From contig JBPCMT010000216.1 of NCBI GenBank assembly GCA_051001995.1, positions 1 to 10,703 of the forward strand: a stretch of 10,703 nucleotides of DNA, read 5' to 3'. Both the position numbers and the translations under genes were made by a program. Below are positions 1 to 5,442 of the stretch, piece after piece; position 1 is the first letter of the stretch, and each line of letters opens with the position of its first letter. The notes beneath the pieces are model-generated. The model was given only the letters and a program-made list of their open reading frames with translations, did no database searches and was not told the origin of the DNA. The stretch is from CAWEHQ01 sp051001995. Its GTDB lineage: Bacteria; Actinomycetota; Thermoleophilia; Solirubrobacterales; Thermoleophilaceae.

Positions 1-521
1 GGGACTACCAGCTGCGCCACGAGGGGCGGGCGCTCGCCTCCGCCGAGCTCGTCGACTACTGGGCCGACCTGGCCGAGCGCTATCCGATCGTGTCGATCGA
101 GGACGGCATGGACGAGGGGGATTGGCACGGGTGGAAGGTGCTCACCGAGCGCCTCGGCGAGCGCCTGCAGCTCGTGGGCGACGATCTCTTCGTGACCAAC
201 ACGGAGCGGCTTCGCCGCGGCATCGAGCTCGGGGTGGCGAACTCGATCCTCGTCAAGGTCAACCAGATCGGGACGCTGACCGAGGCGCTCGAGGCGGTGC
301 GGGTGGCGCGGGAGGCCGGCTACACGGCGATCCTCTCCCACCGCTCGGGGGAGACCGAGGACACGACGATCGCCGACCTGGCCGTGGCGACCGGGTGCGG
401 CCAGATCAAGACCGGCGCCCCCTCGCGGTCCGATCGAGTCGCGAAGTACAACCAGCTCCTGAGGATCGAGGAGGCGCTCGGCGCGGACGCGACCTACCCC
501 GGCCGCTCGGCGTTCCGGTAG
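1..521 (+). CDS. eno: Enolase, C-terminal part (5' end outside window)
   Basis: Enolase converts 2-phosphoglycerate to phosphoenolpyruvate in glycolysis and works in the cytoplasm as a Mg-dependent enzyme. The reading frame is open from base 3 and ends at the TAG at 519-521, giving 172 visible residues of a family that usually has about 425-430. The hallmark blocks of the barrel domain are present in order: YPIVSIED (metal-ligand Glu), LVGDDLFVTN (metal-ligand Asp), ILVKVNQIGT (catalytic Lys), SHRSGET (substrate-binding loop) and GQIKTGAPSRSDR (second catalytic Lys). Usual family members often read IEDP where this one has IEDG, a variant not at a catalytic position. About 250 N-terminal residues lie upstream of the window. 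An FtsB-like gene follows 69 bases later on the same strand, an order common in actinobacteria. The identification is secure. Confidence 0.98.
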   Translation, partial: DYQLRHEGRALASAELVDYWADLAERYPIVSIEDGMDEGDWHGWKVLTERLGERLQLVGDDLFVTNTERLRRGIELGVANSILVKVNQIGTLTEALEAVRVAREAGYTAILSHRSGETEDTTIADLAVATGCGQIKTGAPSRSDRVAKYNQLLRIEEALGADATYPGRSAFR

Positions 522-590
522 GGCGGCGGGCGGGCGCTCGCAGTAGGGCTTCGTGGAAGGAGGCGCCGGGCCGGCGGCGAAGGCGGGGAG

Positions 591-917
591 GTGGCGACCG
601 CCCGAGCCAGCCGCGCCCCCCGGCGGCGGAGCAAGAGCATCCGCTGGGACCGCGTCGGGCGGACGGCCCTGCTGCTGGTCCTCGGCGTGATCGTGCTGCT
701 CTACGTCCCGCCGGCGATGCGCTGGGTCGAGCAGCGACAGACCGCCGCGCGCCAGAGCGCGGAGCTCGAGGAGCTGCGGCGCGAGCACGAGGAGCTGGAG
801 GCTCGCCTCGAGAGCCTGCGCGGGCCGGACGCGGTCGAGCGCGAGGCGCGCCGGCTCGGGATGGTCCGGCTGGGCGAGCGCCCGGTAGTCATTGAGGGCC
901 TGCCCGAGCAGCCCTAG
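591..917 (+). CDS. FtsB/DivIC-type septum formation initiator
   Basis: This 108-residue protein has the layout of the FtsB/DivIC family, bitopic division proteins that bridge FtsL and FtsQ at the septum. What is visible: a basic cytoplasmic N-terminus (residues 1-23), one membrane segment (about 24-41, TALLLVLGVIVLLYV), a charged coiled coil (about 46-77, rich in Glu, Leu and Arg) and the family's closing motif PDAVEREARRLGMVRLGE (79-96). The start is GTG at 591; a purine-rich GGGGAG lies directly before it, unusually close for a Shine-Dalgarno site, and no other start fits the frame. It probably shares a transcript with enolase. The family call is firm; FtsB and DivIC names are used interchangeably in actinobacteria, so no symbol is given. 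Confidence 0.9.
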   Translation: MATARASRAPRRRSKSIRWDRVGRTALLLVLGVIVLLYVPPAMRWVEQRQTAARQSAELEELRREHEELEARLESLRGPDAVEREARRLGMVRLGERPVVIEGLPEQP

Positions 918-942
918 CCGGCCGCTCGGCGGGCGCTGGCGG

Positions 943-1611
943 TCAGCGGGTGACGCGCTCGCAGTTGCGCAGCCGGTCGCCGCGCTCTGCCGAGACGGAG
1001 TCGAAGCCCGGGCCGCAATCCACTGCGGTGCGCGAGCCGCTCGCCGAGGAGACGTGGTCGCGGCCGCGGCCGGCACGGACGACGTCGCGGCCCTGGAACG
1101 CGACGATGTTGTCGCTTCCGCCGCGACCGACCAGCTTGTCGTCGCCGCCGCGGCCGATCAGCGTGTTGTCCTGCCGGTTGCCCTTCAGCGCGCCGCCGCC
1201 GTCTCCTCCGCTGACGCTTCGGATGCTCACGAGCTTGTCGCGGCCGCCGCCGATCGCTATCCCGCGGCGGAGGTCCACCACCAGGCGACTGTCCCTCTCG
1301 CCGTAGTCGGCTTGGTCGTGGCGGCGCCCGCCGCGCAGGATGTCACCGCCCGGCCCTCCTACCAGCAGGTCGTTGCCACCCCGTCCGATCAGCCGGTCGT
1401 CGCCCTCCAGGCCACGCAGGTCGTCCTGCTTCGGCGTGCCGACGATCCTGTCGTTCTTGCCGCTGCCGACCTTCCTGGCGGCGAAGGCGCTCCCGGCGAT
1501 CAGCAGGGCGATGCCGAGCACGGTCGCCAGGGCGAACAGGCGCCGGCGCGCGAGCTCGCCCCTGGAGCGGGACGGGTCGAGGACGCGCTGCGGATCGATG
1601 CGAGCCGACAT
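943..1611 (-). CDS. Exported protein with RTX-like calcium-binding repeats
   Basis: The 222-residue product starts with a charged stretch, then one hydrophobic segment (about 25-45) ending in AFA|A, which looks like a type I signal-peptidase site or a membrane anchor. The rest is glycine/aspartate-rich with degenerate RTX nonapeptides of the GGxGxDxLxG type, for example GRGGNDLLVG (77-86), GRGGDDKLVG (153-162) and GRGGSDNIV (163-171). Such repeats normally fold into a parallel beta-roll that binds calcium outside the cell. Between the two repeat blocks lies a non-repeat section (about 98-140). A Cys pair, DCGPGFD (198-204) and NCERV (216-220), closes the protein and may form a disulfide. There is no type I secretion C-terminal signal that I can recognise and no ABC exporter nearby. 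The function is unknown; a surface or wall-associated structural role is a guess. It converges on the ftsB-like gene with a 25-base gap. Confidence 0.85.
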   Translation of the reverse strand: MSARIDPQRVLDPSRSRGELARRRLFALATVLGIALLIAGSAFAARKVGSGKNDRIVGTPKQDDLRGLEGDDRLIGRGGNDLLVGGPGGDILRGGRRHDQADYGERDSRLVVDLRRGIAIGGGRDKLVSIRSVSGGDGGGALKGNRQDNTLIGRGGDDKLVGRGGSDNIVAFQGRDVVRAGRGRDHVSSASGSRTAVDCGPGFDSVSAERGDRLRNCERVTR

Positions 1612-1623
1612 GCGAGTCGGTGC

Positions 1624-1633
1624 AGTCTACGCT
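1624..1633. promoter_or_regulatory. Candidate divergent promoter, overlapping -10 boxes
   Basis: The 36-base gap between the RTX-like gene (-) and the small gene at 1648 (+) holds AGTCTACGCT. Read on plus, TACGCT (1628-1633) is a -10-like box 14 bases before the ATG; read on minus, TAGACT (1629-1624) is one 12 bases before the other ATG. The two share the central TA. No clear -35 box is seen, and the match to TATAAT is only 3-4 of 6, so this rests on position and on the same layout at three other divergent sites in the window. Confidence 0.4.
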
Positions 1634-1647
1634 CAGCCCCGCCCGCC

Positions 1648-1974
1648 ATGCGCTACCCGGTCGACAATGCCCTCTTTCAGTGGGAGGAGGGAGAGCGCCG
1701 CCTCCGCGACGCGCCCGAGCTCGAGCGCATCAGGCTGGAGAGGGCCGCGGCGGCCGTCCTCGAGGAGCTCCGTCGTCGGCTCGGCTCGTCGTTCACCGTC
1801 GAGGAGCTGGCGGACCTCTACGGAGGCGACCCCTACTGGGCCGGTGACGTCGCGGCGGCGGCGGGCGCTCCCGGCGACGCGTCCTGGGTGGTCGACGCGT
1901 CGTTCGCACGCTACGTGCGCGAGGCCGCAAACTTCGGCGGCGGCCGCCGCCGCGGGGACTCCGAGCGCTTCTGA
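1648..1974 (+). CDS. Small conserved-looking protein of unknown function
   Basis: I do not recognise a named family. The 108-residue product starts MRYPVDNALFQWEEGERRL and is predicted mostly helical, with a central charged helix (about 20-45) followed by FTVEELADLYGG (49-60) and the W-containing DPYWAGDVAAAAG (61-73). A second conserved-looking block, WVVDASFARYVREAANFGG (80-98), precedes a basic tail. The VEELADLY stretch resembles a short helix-turn unit but is too short to call DNA binding. There is no signal peptide or membrane segment, so it should be cytoplasmic. The ATG at 1648 is chosen because codon bias and composition become protein-like there; a longer open frame upstream is only the antisense of the RTX gene. 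Its transcript would have a leader of about eight bases and no Shine-Dalgarno site. Confidence 0.75.
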   Translation: MRYPVDNALFQWEEGERRLRDAPELERIRLERAAAAVLEELRRRLGSSFTVEELADLYGGDPYWAGDVAAAAGAPGDASWVVDASFARYVREAANFGGGRRRGDSERF

Positions 1975-1977
1975 GGG

Positions 1978-2006
1978 GTCCGTCGCGGCGGCCTCAGCCG
2001 CCGGAC
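1978..2006. terminator. Hairpin between convergent genes
   Basis: GTCCG (1978-1982) can pair with CGGAC (2002-2006), and GCGGC (1988-1992) with GCCGC (1997-2001), around a CTCA loop that contains the stop codon of the minus-strand gene. The hairpin sits in the 19-base gap where two genes converge. No T-tract follows on either strand, so it may be a weak bidirectional terminator or simply GC-rich pairing. Confidence 0.35.
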
Positions 2007-2572
2007 GCGTCCTCGCCTGCCGCCGGCTCGCCTCCGTCCTGACGACGGATGACGATCCGGTCGGGCTCCACCGCGACCGTCACTGGGCGGTGACCGGCCC
2101 AGTGCTCGGCGTAGACGGCGTCGTCCTGGACGGCGGGGTCGAGCCAGAGTCCGAAGCCCTCGTCGCCGTGGTCGAACGTCCCCTCGAGCGCGGCGCGCGT
2201 GCGTCCACGCCGCCGCCGTCCGCCGCGGCGGCCGCGGCGGCGCGGCCTCTCCTCCTCGTCGTCGCCCGGCTCGCTCGTGTCAGTGGGCTCCTCGCCGGTC
2301 GCCGGCTCCGCCTCGGGCTCGTCCATGGCGTCGAGCTCCGCGGCCACGAGCGCGTCGTCCTCGGCCCGCATGTCGACGTCCTCGTCGAGGCCGGCGGGGC
2401 CGGCGTCGGCGTCACCGTCGGCCGCCTCCGGCGCGAGCCCGTGCTCGCGCTTGAAGGTGTCGATGTCCTTGACGGTGACCTCGAGCTGGTGGGCGATCCA
2501 CGCATCGGTGCGCCCCTGCCTCACCCAGATTCGGATCTGGTTCAGCTGGGGTTTGAGCGATCGCCTGGCCAC
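1994..2572 (-). CDS. Unrecognised protein: helical N-domain, acidic linker, Arg/Gly-rich stretch
   Basis: I do not recognise a named family. From GTG 2572 the 192-residue product has four parts. An N-terminal helical unit (about 3-45, RRSLKPQLNQIRIWVRQGRT and then DAWIAHQLEVTVKDIDTFKR) reads like a helix-turn-helix. A strongly acidic linker (about 47-108) follows. Then comes a basic RRRGRRGGRRRRGR run (111-124), and a compact C-terminal domain (about 129-178) with FGLWLDPAVQDDAVYAEHW and a VTVAVEPDRIVIRR strand pair. The basic run suggests nucleic-acid contact; that is inference. The open frame reaches a GTG at 2635, but that codon falls inside the csrA promoter, and the added 21 residues look unstructured, so 2572 is preferred; a TTG at 2593 is possible. 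It is divergent from csrA. Confidence 0.75.
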   Translation of the reverse strand: MARRSLKPQLNQIRIWVRQGRTDAWIAHQLEVTVKDIDTFKREHGLAPEAADGDADAGPAGLDEDVDMRAEDDALVAAELDAMDEPEAEPATGEEPTDTSEPGDDEEERPRRRGRRGGRRRRGRTRAALEGTFDHGDEGFGLWLDPAVQDDAVYAEHWAGHRPVTVAVEPDRIVIRRQDGGEPAAGEDASGG

Positions 2573-2626
2573 GAGCGGCGGCAAGACTAGCAATCCGGCC
2601 GCGCGCTCCGGGGCGCTCAGCTCACT

Positions 2627-2636
2627 CGGATACACT
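2627..2636. promoter_or_regulatory. Candidate csrA promoter with an opposing -10-like box
   Basis: CGGATACACT holds TACACT (2631-2636) as a -10-like box for csrA, giving a start near 2643 and a leader of about 13 bases that begins at the Shine-Dalgarno site. On minus, TATCCG (2632-2627) is a weaker box for the gene at 2572, whose leader would be about 48 bases. No -35 box stands out. The TACACT sequence is identical to the box before tRNA-Leu. Confidence 0.45.
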
Positions 2637-2643
2637 CACCCCG

Positions 2644-2648
2644 GGAGG
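2644..2648 (+). promoter_or_regulatory. csrA ribosome binding site
   Basis: A perfect GGAGG lies seven bases before the csrA ATG. It is the best Shine-Dalgarno site in a window where most genes lack one. GGA is also the core of a CsrA binding site, so self-repression by covering this site is possible. Confidence 0.8.
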
Positions 2649-2655
2649 CAGGGGC

Positions 2656-2862
2656 ATGCTCGTTCTAACGCGCAAGTCAAACCAGAGCATCATGATCGGT
2701 GACGATGTCGAGGTGACGGTCCTCGGGGTCAGCGGCGAGAAGGTACGCGTGGGGATCGACGCGCCGAAGTCCGTGCCCGTCTTTCGCAAGGAGGTCTGGA
2801 TCGACATGGGCGAGGACCGGAGCGAGAGCGCGGGCGCGGCGGGCTCGCCGCCCAGCGGCTGA
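2656..2862 (+). CDS. csrA: CsrA-type translational regulator
   Basis: CsrA is a small dimeric RNA-binding protein that blocks or alters translation by binding GGA motifs near ribosome binding sites. This 68-residue product begins MLVLTRKSNQSIMIGDDVEV and continues with VRVGIDAPKSVPVFRKEVW, matching the family along its whole core. The RNA-contact residues known from the family are present: Leu4 and Arg6 in the first strand and Arg44 in VFRKE. The last 17 residues, GEDRSESAGAAGSPPSG, form a low-complexity tail. The start is fixed by the GGAGG site seven bases upstream. CsrA is usually near flagellar genes (fliW, flagellin); none are here, and FliW is not in the window. Its neighbour across the promoter is a protein with an Arg/Gly-rich stretch. 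CsrA is uncommon in actinobacteria. Confidence 0.96.
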   Translation: MLVLTRKSNQSIMIGDDVEVTVLGVSGEKVRVGIDAPKSVPVFRKEVWIDMGEDRSESAGAAGSPPSG

Positions 2863-2880
2863 TCGACACGATCCGCGCCG

Positions 2881-2896
2881 GCTCGTGGGAGCGAGC
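2881..2896 (+). other. Hairpin with GGA hexaloop downstream of csrA
   Basis: GCTCG (2881-2885) pairs perfectly with CGAGC (2892-2896) around the six-base loop TGGGAG. A GGA in a hexaloop closed by a short stem is the known preferred site of CsrA/RsmE proteins, though their first loop base is usually A. It lies 18 bases after the csrA stop, so it would be in the csrA 3' UTR. Whether it binds CsrA is inference. Confidence 0.45.
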
Positions 2897-2920
2897 GCGA
2901 TCGTTGTGAGCTGAGCGCCG

Positions 2921-2994
2921 GCGCCAGATGACTGATTCCACGACCCCCGCCCGTCTGGGACCCACGCGGCCGTGGAATCAGACATCTAGGGCGC
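2921..2994. repeat. Long inverted repeat, possible csrA terminator
   Basis: CTGATTCCACG (2932-2942) is the exact inverse complement of CGTGGAATCAG (2971-2981). The pairing extends, past one A:A mismatch, through AGATG (2926-2930) with CATCT (2983-2987), and then through GCGCC (2921-2925) with GGCGC (2990-2994) across a two-base bulge. The loop is 28 bases and C/G-rich. It lies between csrA and the convergent small membrane gene and includes that gene's TAG stop. There is no T-tract, so a Rho-independent terminator is possible but not typical; a dispersed palindromic repeat is an alternative. Confidence 0.75.
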
Positions 2995-3228
2995 GATCAG
3001 GAGCGAGAGCGACTCGAACATCACGATCGTGACGATCACGCTCGTGAGCAGAATCGCCACGACCAGGCCCGCGAAGCGAAGGGTGCCCTGCTTCTCGACC
3101 CGCTGCGAGCGACGCGCGCGCGAACGCTGTGCGGCCTCGTTGCGGAGCCGCGCGCCGTGCTCGCGCTCCTCGACGGCCTCCTCCTCGAAGGCGCGCTCGA
3201 TCTGGGCAAGCGACCGTTGCATCCGCAT
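2986..3228 (-). CDS. Small C-terminally anchored membrane protein, unknown function
   Basis: The 80-residue product has a charged, Glu/Arg-rich cytoplasmic part (1-50) with a helical, probably coiled-coil stretch (QIERAFEEEAVEEREHGARL), followed by one strong membrane helix (about 51-77, FAGLVVAILLTSVIVTIVMF) and only a few residues after it. This is the layout of a tail-anchored protein, with the N-terminus expected inside the cell. I do not recognise a family. ATG 3228 is the first start; an alternative ATG two codons in (3222) is possible. There is no Shine-Dalgarno site, and a GATAAT box lies ten bases upstream, consistent with a very short leader. Its stop codon lies inside the long inverted repeat shared with csrA. 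The next minus-strand gene upstream begins at 4248 and ends 96 bases before this one, so the two may or may not be co-transcribed. Confidence 0.75.
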   Translation of the reverse strand: MRMQRSLAQIERAFEEEAVEEREHGARLRNEAAQRSRARRSQRVEKQGTLRFAGLVVAILLTSVIVTIVMFESLSLLIAP

Positions 3229-3238
3229 GAGGGGACAG

Positions 3239-3244
3239 ATTATC
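3239..3244 (-). promoter_or_regulatory. Candidate -10 box of the small membrane gene
   Basis: Read on the minus strand the bases are GATAAT, five of six matches to TATAAT and the best -10 box in the window. It ends ten bases before the ATG at 3228, so the transcript would have a leader of about four bases. No convincing -35 box is seen at 17 bases upstream. Confidence 0.5.
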
Positions 3245-3324
3245 CGAAGCAGCCGCCGAGATCAGACGTCCGGCGGCGAGACGCGCCGCAGCCCGGCCGC
3301 AGCGCGCCGCCGGCCCGCCCGGAG

Positions 3325-4248
3325 CTATGAGCGCGCGCCCACCTCGCCGCGCTCGTAGACCTCGACGAAGCGCAGGTAGTTGCGGCCGATCCGCTCGGCG
3401 GCCTGCGCGCGCTCGAGCGAGCCGTCGAGGTAGCCCTTCAGCGCGTCGCCCCAGATGCTGCGCCCGATCGCGAAGCCGATGAAGCCGTCGACCGGGGCGG
3501 CCTGCTCGAGCCAGTGGTCGACCTTGTCGTCGTCGGCGCCGCGCCCCAGCACGACGCACACCACGCCCTCGCGCCCTCCGGTGCGCGTCTGGGCGACGAT
3601 CGACTCGCAGTCGGCGCGCTCGTCGACGCCCTCGATCTTCCAGATGTCCACCTCGACTCCGGCGTCCTGGATCTCGGCGATCGCGCCTCGCATCAGCTCC
3701 GGGCGCAGCTCGGCGTCGTAGCGGTCGGTGTCGCCGCCGACGCTTTCGAGCTGCTCGTCCTCGGCCGGCACCAGCAGCTCGAACAGGAACTTGCGGTCGT
3801 GCTCGTGAAGCCACTCGGACAGCCGTCGCAGCCGTTCGAGCTGCCCCCGATTGGTCTCCGCGTCGCCGTCGGGGTTGTAGCGGACCAGCACCTTCGAGAA
3901 ATCGGGGTCGAAGCGCTCGATGTGCTCTCCGAAGCGCTCGCCGTACTCGAAGTCGAACGTGTCCTGGCCGCTTTTCTCGACCGGCATCGCCAGCTTGAGC
4001 CGGCGCTCTCGGGCCGTGGCCGGGACGTCGCCGCCGAACTGCTCGTCCACGAGCGCGCCGACCGCGCCCTCCTCGGCTCCGCGCTCGCTCGCGACCAGCA
4101 GCCCCTCGAAGATCAGCTGCTTTGCGTCGGCGATCCGGGCGGTCTCCTCCGCGGTGGGATCTCCCTCGATGCCGAACCACTTCTTCTGAAACGAGCCGCG
4201 ATGGTCGAACGCGAGCACGTACAGCCTGCCGTCGTAGCCGAGAGCCAT
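3325..4248 (-). CDS. DUF2090 family, class I aldolase-like TIM-barrel protein
   Basis: The 307-residue product matches the DUF2090 domain, best known as the C-terminal half of some IolC proteins, where it is thought to act as the 2-deoxy-5-keto-gluconate-6-phosphate aldolase of inositol breakdown. Visible blocks are LAFDHRGSF (12-20), MPVEKSGQDTFDFEYGE (88-104), KVLVRYNPDGD (119-129), FLFELLVP (154-161), WKIEG (203-207) and the phosphate-loop-like GFAIGRSIWGDALKGY (258-273). By analogy with LacD-type aldolases, Lys204 in WKIEG is the likely Schiff-base lysine; this is inference. The kinase half of IolC is absent, and no inositol genes are nearby, so the substrate is uncertain. The start is ATG 4248, with AGGAGG at 4265-4260, eleven bases upstream. 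It is divergent from the GCS2-type ligase, with 49 bases between starts. Confidence 0.85.
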   Translation of the reverse strand: MALGYDGRLYVLAFDHRGSFQKKWFGIEGDPTAEETARIADAKQLIFEGLLVASERGAEEGAVGALVDEQFGGDVPATARERRLKLAMPVEKSGQDTFDFEYGERFGEHIERFDPDFSKVLVRYNPDGDAETNRGQLERLRRLSEWLHEHDRKFLFELLVPAEDEQLESVGGDTDRYDAELRPELMRGAIAEIQDAGVEVDIWKIEGVDERADCESIVAQTRTGGREGVVCVVLGRGADDDKVDHWLEQAAPVDGFIGFAIGRSIWGDALKGYLDGSLERAQAAERIGRNYLRFVEVYERGEVGARS

Positions 4249-4265
4249 TGAGGACGCAACCTCCT

Positions 4266-4275
4266 GTTCTGGAAC
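4266..4275. promoter_or_regulatory. Small inverted repeat in the divergent promoter
   Basis: GTTC-TG-GAAC is a short dyad lying between the shared promoter and the DUF2090 gene. It overlaps the expected start of the minus transcript and the -35 region of the plus transcript, a place where a repressor could affect both genes. At ten bases it may be chance. Confidence 0.25.
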
Positions 4276-4281
4276 GGCTCA

Positions 4282-4291
4282 AGGATACGAT
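4282..4291. promoter_or_regulatory. Candidate divergent promoter, overlapping -10 boxes
   Basis: AGGATACGAT contains TACGAT (4286-4291) on plus and TATCCT (4287-4282) on minus, each four of six to TATAAT and sharing the central TA. On plus, the box ends six bases before the GTG at 4298, so transcription should start at the start codon itself (leaderless). On minus, the start would be near 4275, leaving a 27-base leader that carries the AGGAGG site. This is the clearest of the four such sites in the window. Confidence 0.5.
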
Positions 4292-4297
4292 GCGCGC

Positions 4298-5419
4298 GTG
4301 GAGCACCAGTTCACGGGGCCCGCCTACACGCTGGGCGTCGAGGAGGAGCTGATGATCCTCGACGCCGAGACGTTCGAGCTCTCGAACTCGATCGAGACGA
4401 TGCTCGAATCGGTACCCCAGGACTCCGACGGCGAGGTCAAGCCCGAGCTGATGGAGTCGGTGCTCGAGGTCGCCACCAGGCCGTGCGGGGACACCGCCGA
4501 GGTCGCCCGTCAGCTCACCGCGCTTCGGAGCCAGGTGCAGGTCACCGCGGCCGACCACGGGCTGGCGATCGGCTCCGCGGGCACGCACCCGTTCGCGATG
4601 TGGGAGGACCAGCGGATCGTCGCGCGCCCGCGCTATCGCGACCTGGTGGCGGCGCTGCGCTTCGTCGCCCGCCAGGAGCTGATCTTCGGGACCCATGTCC
4701 ACGTCGGCATCGACGACCCGGACAAGGCCGTGCATGTGGCCAACGGGATGCGGGTGCACATCCCGCTGCTGGTGGCGCTGTCGGCCAACTCGCCCTTCTG
4801 GCGCGCCGACGCGACGGGGCTGCTGTCGACGCGCATGCCGATTTTCCGCGCGTTCCCGCGCGTGGGGATTCCGCCCCGCTACGACGACTGGGAGGACTAC
4901 GCGCGCCGGGTCACGTTCATGGTCGACAGCGGCGTGATCGAGGACTACACCTACCTCTGGTACGACGTGCGACCGCACCCCAACTTCGGCACCGTGGAGG
5001 TCCGCGCACTCGACGCGCAGACGCGGGTCGAGCACTCGGTCGGCCTGGCGGCCCTGATCCAGGCGCTCGTCAAGGAGCTCTCCGACCACTTCGACGCCGG
5101 CACCGAGCTGTCGCGCTACCCGTACGAGATGCTCGACGAGAACAAGTGGCTCGCCGCCCGCCACGGCCTCGACGGCGAGCTCGTGGACCTTCCGAAGGAC
5201 GAGCGCGTGGAGACCAAGCGCCTGGCGCGCCGCGTGGTCGACCGGATGCGCGAGCACGCGAAGGACCTTGGCTCGACCGACGAGCTCGACCAGGTCGAGG
5301 ACCTGCTGCACCGCGGCAACGGCGCCACGCGGCAGGTCGTGGTGTACGAGGCGAACCATGACTTCCGCGAGGTCGTCGGGGAGATCGTGGACAAGACGGC
5401 GCCGACCGCCGCGCGGTAG
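4298..5419 (+). CDS. YbdK/GCS2-family carboxylate-amine ligase
   Basis: The product has 373 residues, the normal length for the GCS2 (YbdK) family of glutamate-cysteine-ligase-like enzymes, which join a carboxylate to an amine using ATP. Family blocks are complete: TLGVEEELMILD (11-22), VKPELMESVLEVAT (47-60), GTHVHVGIDDP (131-141), ANSPFWRADATGLLSTR (163-179), WYDVRPHPNFGTVEVRALDA (221-240) and ENKWLAARHGLDG (281-293). GVEEE and the HVHVGI and YDVRPHPNFGTVEVR blocks form the nucleotide and metal site in the family. Whether it makes gamma-glutamylcysteine is not certain: YbdK-type proteins have weak or unknown activity, and many actinobacteria use related EgtA enzymes for ergothioneine. No glutathione, mycothiol or ergothioneine genes are in the window. 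The GTG start has no Shine-Dalgarno site and is probably read from a leaderless mRNA. Confidence 0.93.
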   Translation: MEHQFTGPAYTLGVEEELMILDAETFELSNSIETMLESVPQDSDGEVKPELMESVLEVATRPCGDTAEVARQLTALRSQVQVTAADHGLAIGSAGTHPFAMWEDQRIVARPRYRDLVAALRFVARQELIFGTHVHVGIDDPDKAVHVANGMRVHIPLLVALSANSPFWRADATGLLSTRMPIFRAFPRVGIPPRYDDWEDYARRVTFMVDSGVIEDYTYLWYDVRPHPNFGTVEVRALDAQTRVEHSVGLAALIQALVKELSDHFDAGTELSRYPYEMLDENKWLAARHGLDGELVDLPKDERVETKRLARRVVDRMREHAKDLGSTDELDQVEDLLHRGNGATRQVVVYEANHDFREVVGEIVDKTAPTAAR

Positions 5420-5442
5420 GGCGCCCGCGCCCTCGTCGGAAG

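Noticed and set aside
892..1974. A 360-codon plus-strand open frame across the RTX gene
   Set aside because: Only the part from ATG 1648 looks like protein. The rest is antisense to the RTX-like gene, with Ala/Val/Asp-rich sequence produced by the strand's GC-rich codon bias.
2639..2654. Hairpin CCCC-GGGAGGCA-GGGG that would show the csrA GGAGG in its loop
   Set aside because: If TACACT (2631-2636) is the -10 box, the transcript starts near 2643 and lacks the CCCC arm. It would matter only with an upstream start, so self-regulation by this hairpin is not claimed.
2978..5359. A 793-codon minus-strand open frame
   Set aside because: It runs antisense through the GCS2 gene and out of frame through the DUF2090 gene, with no recognisable domain. 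Long shadow frames are expected at this GC content.
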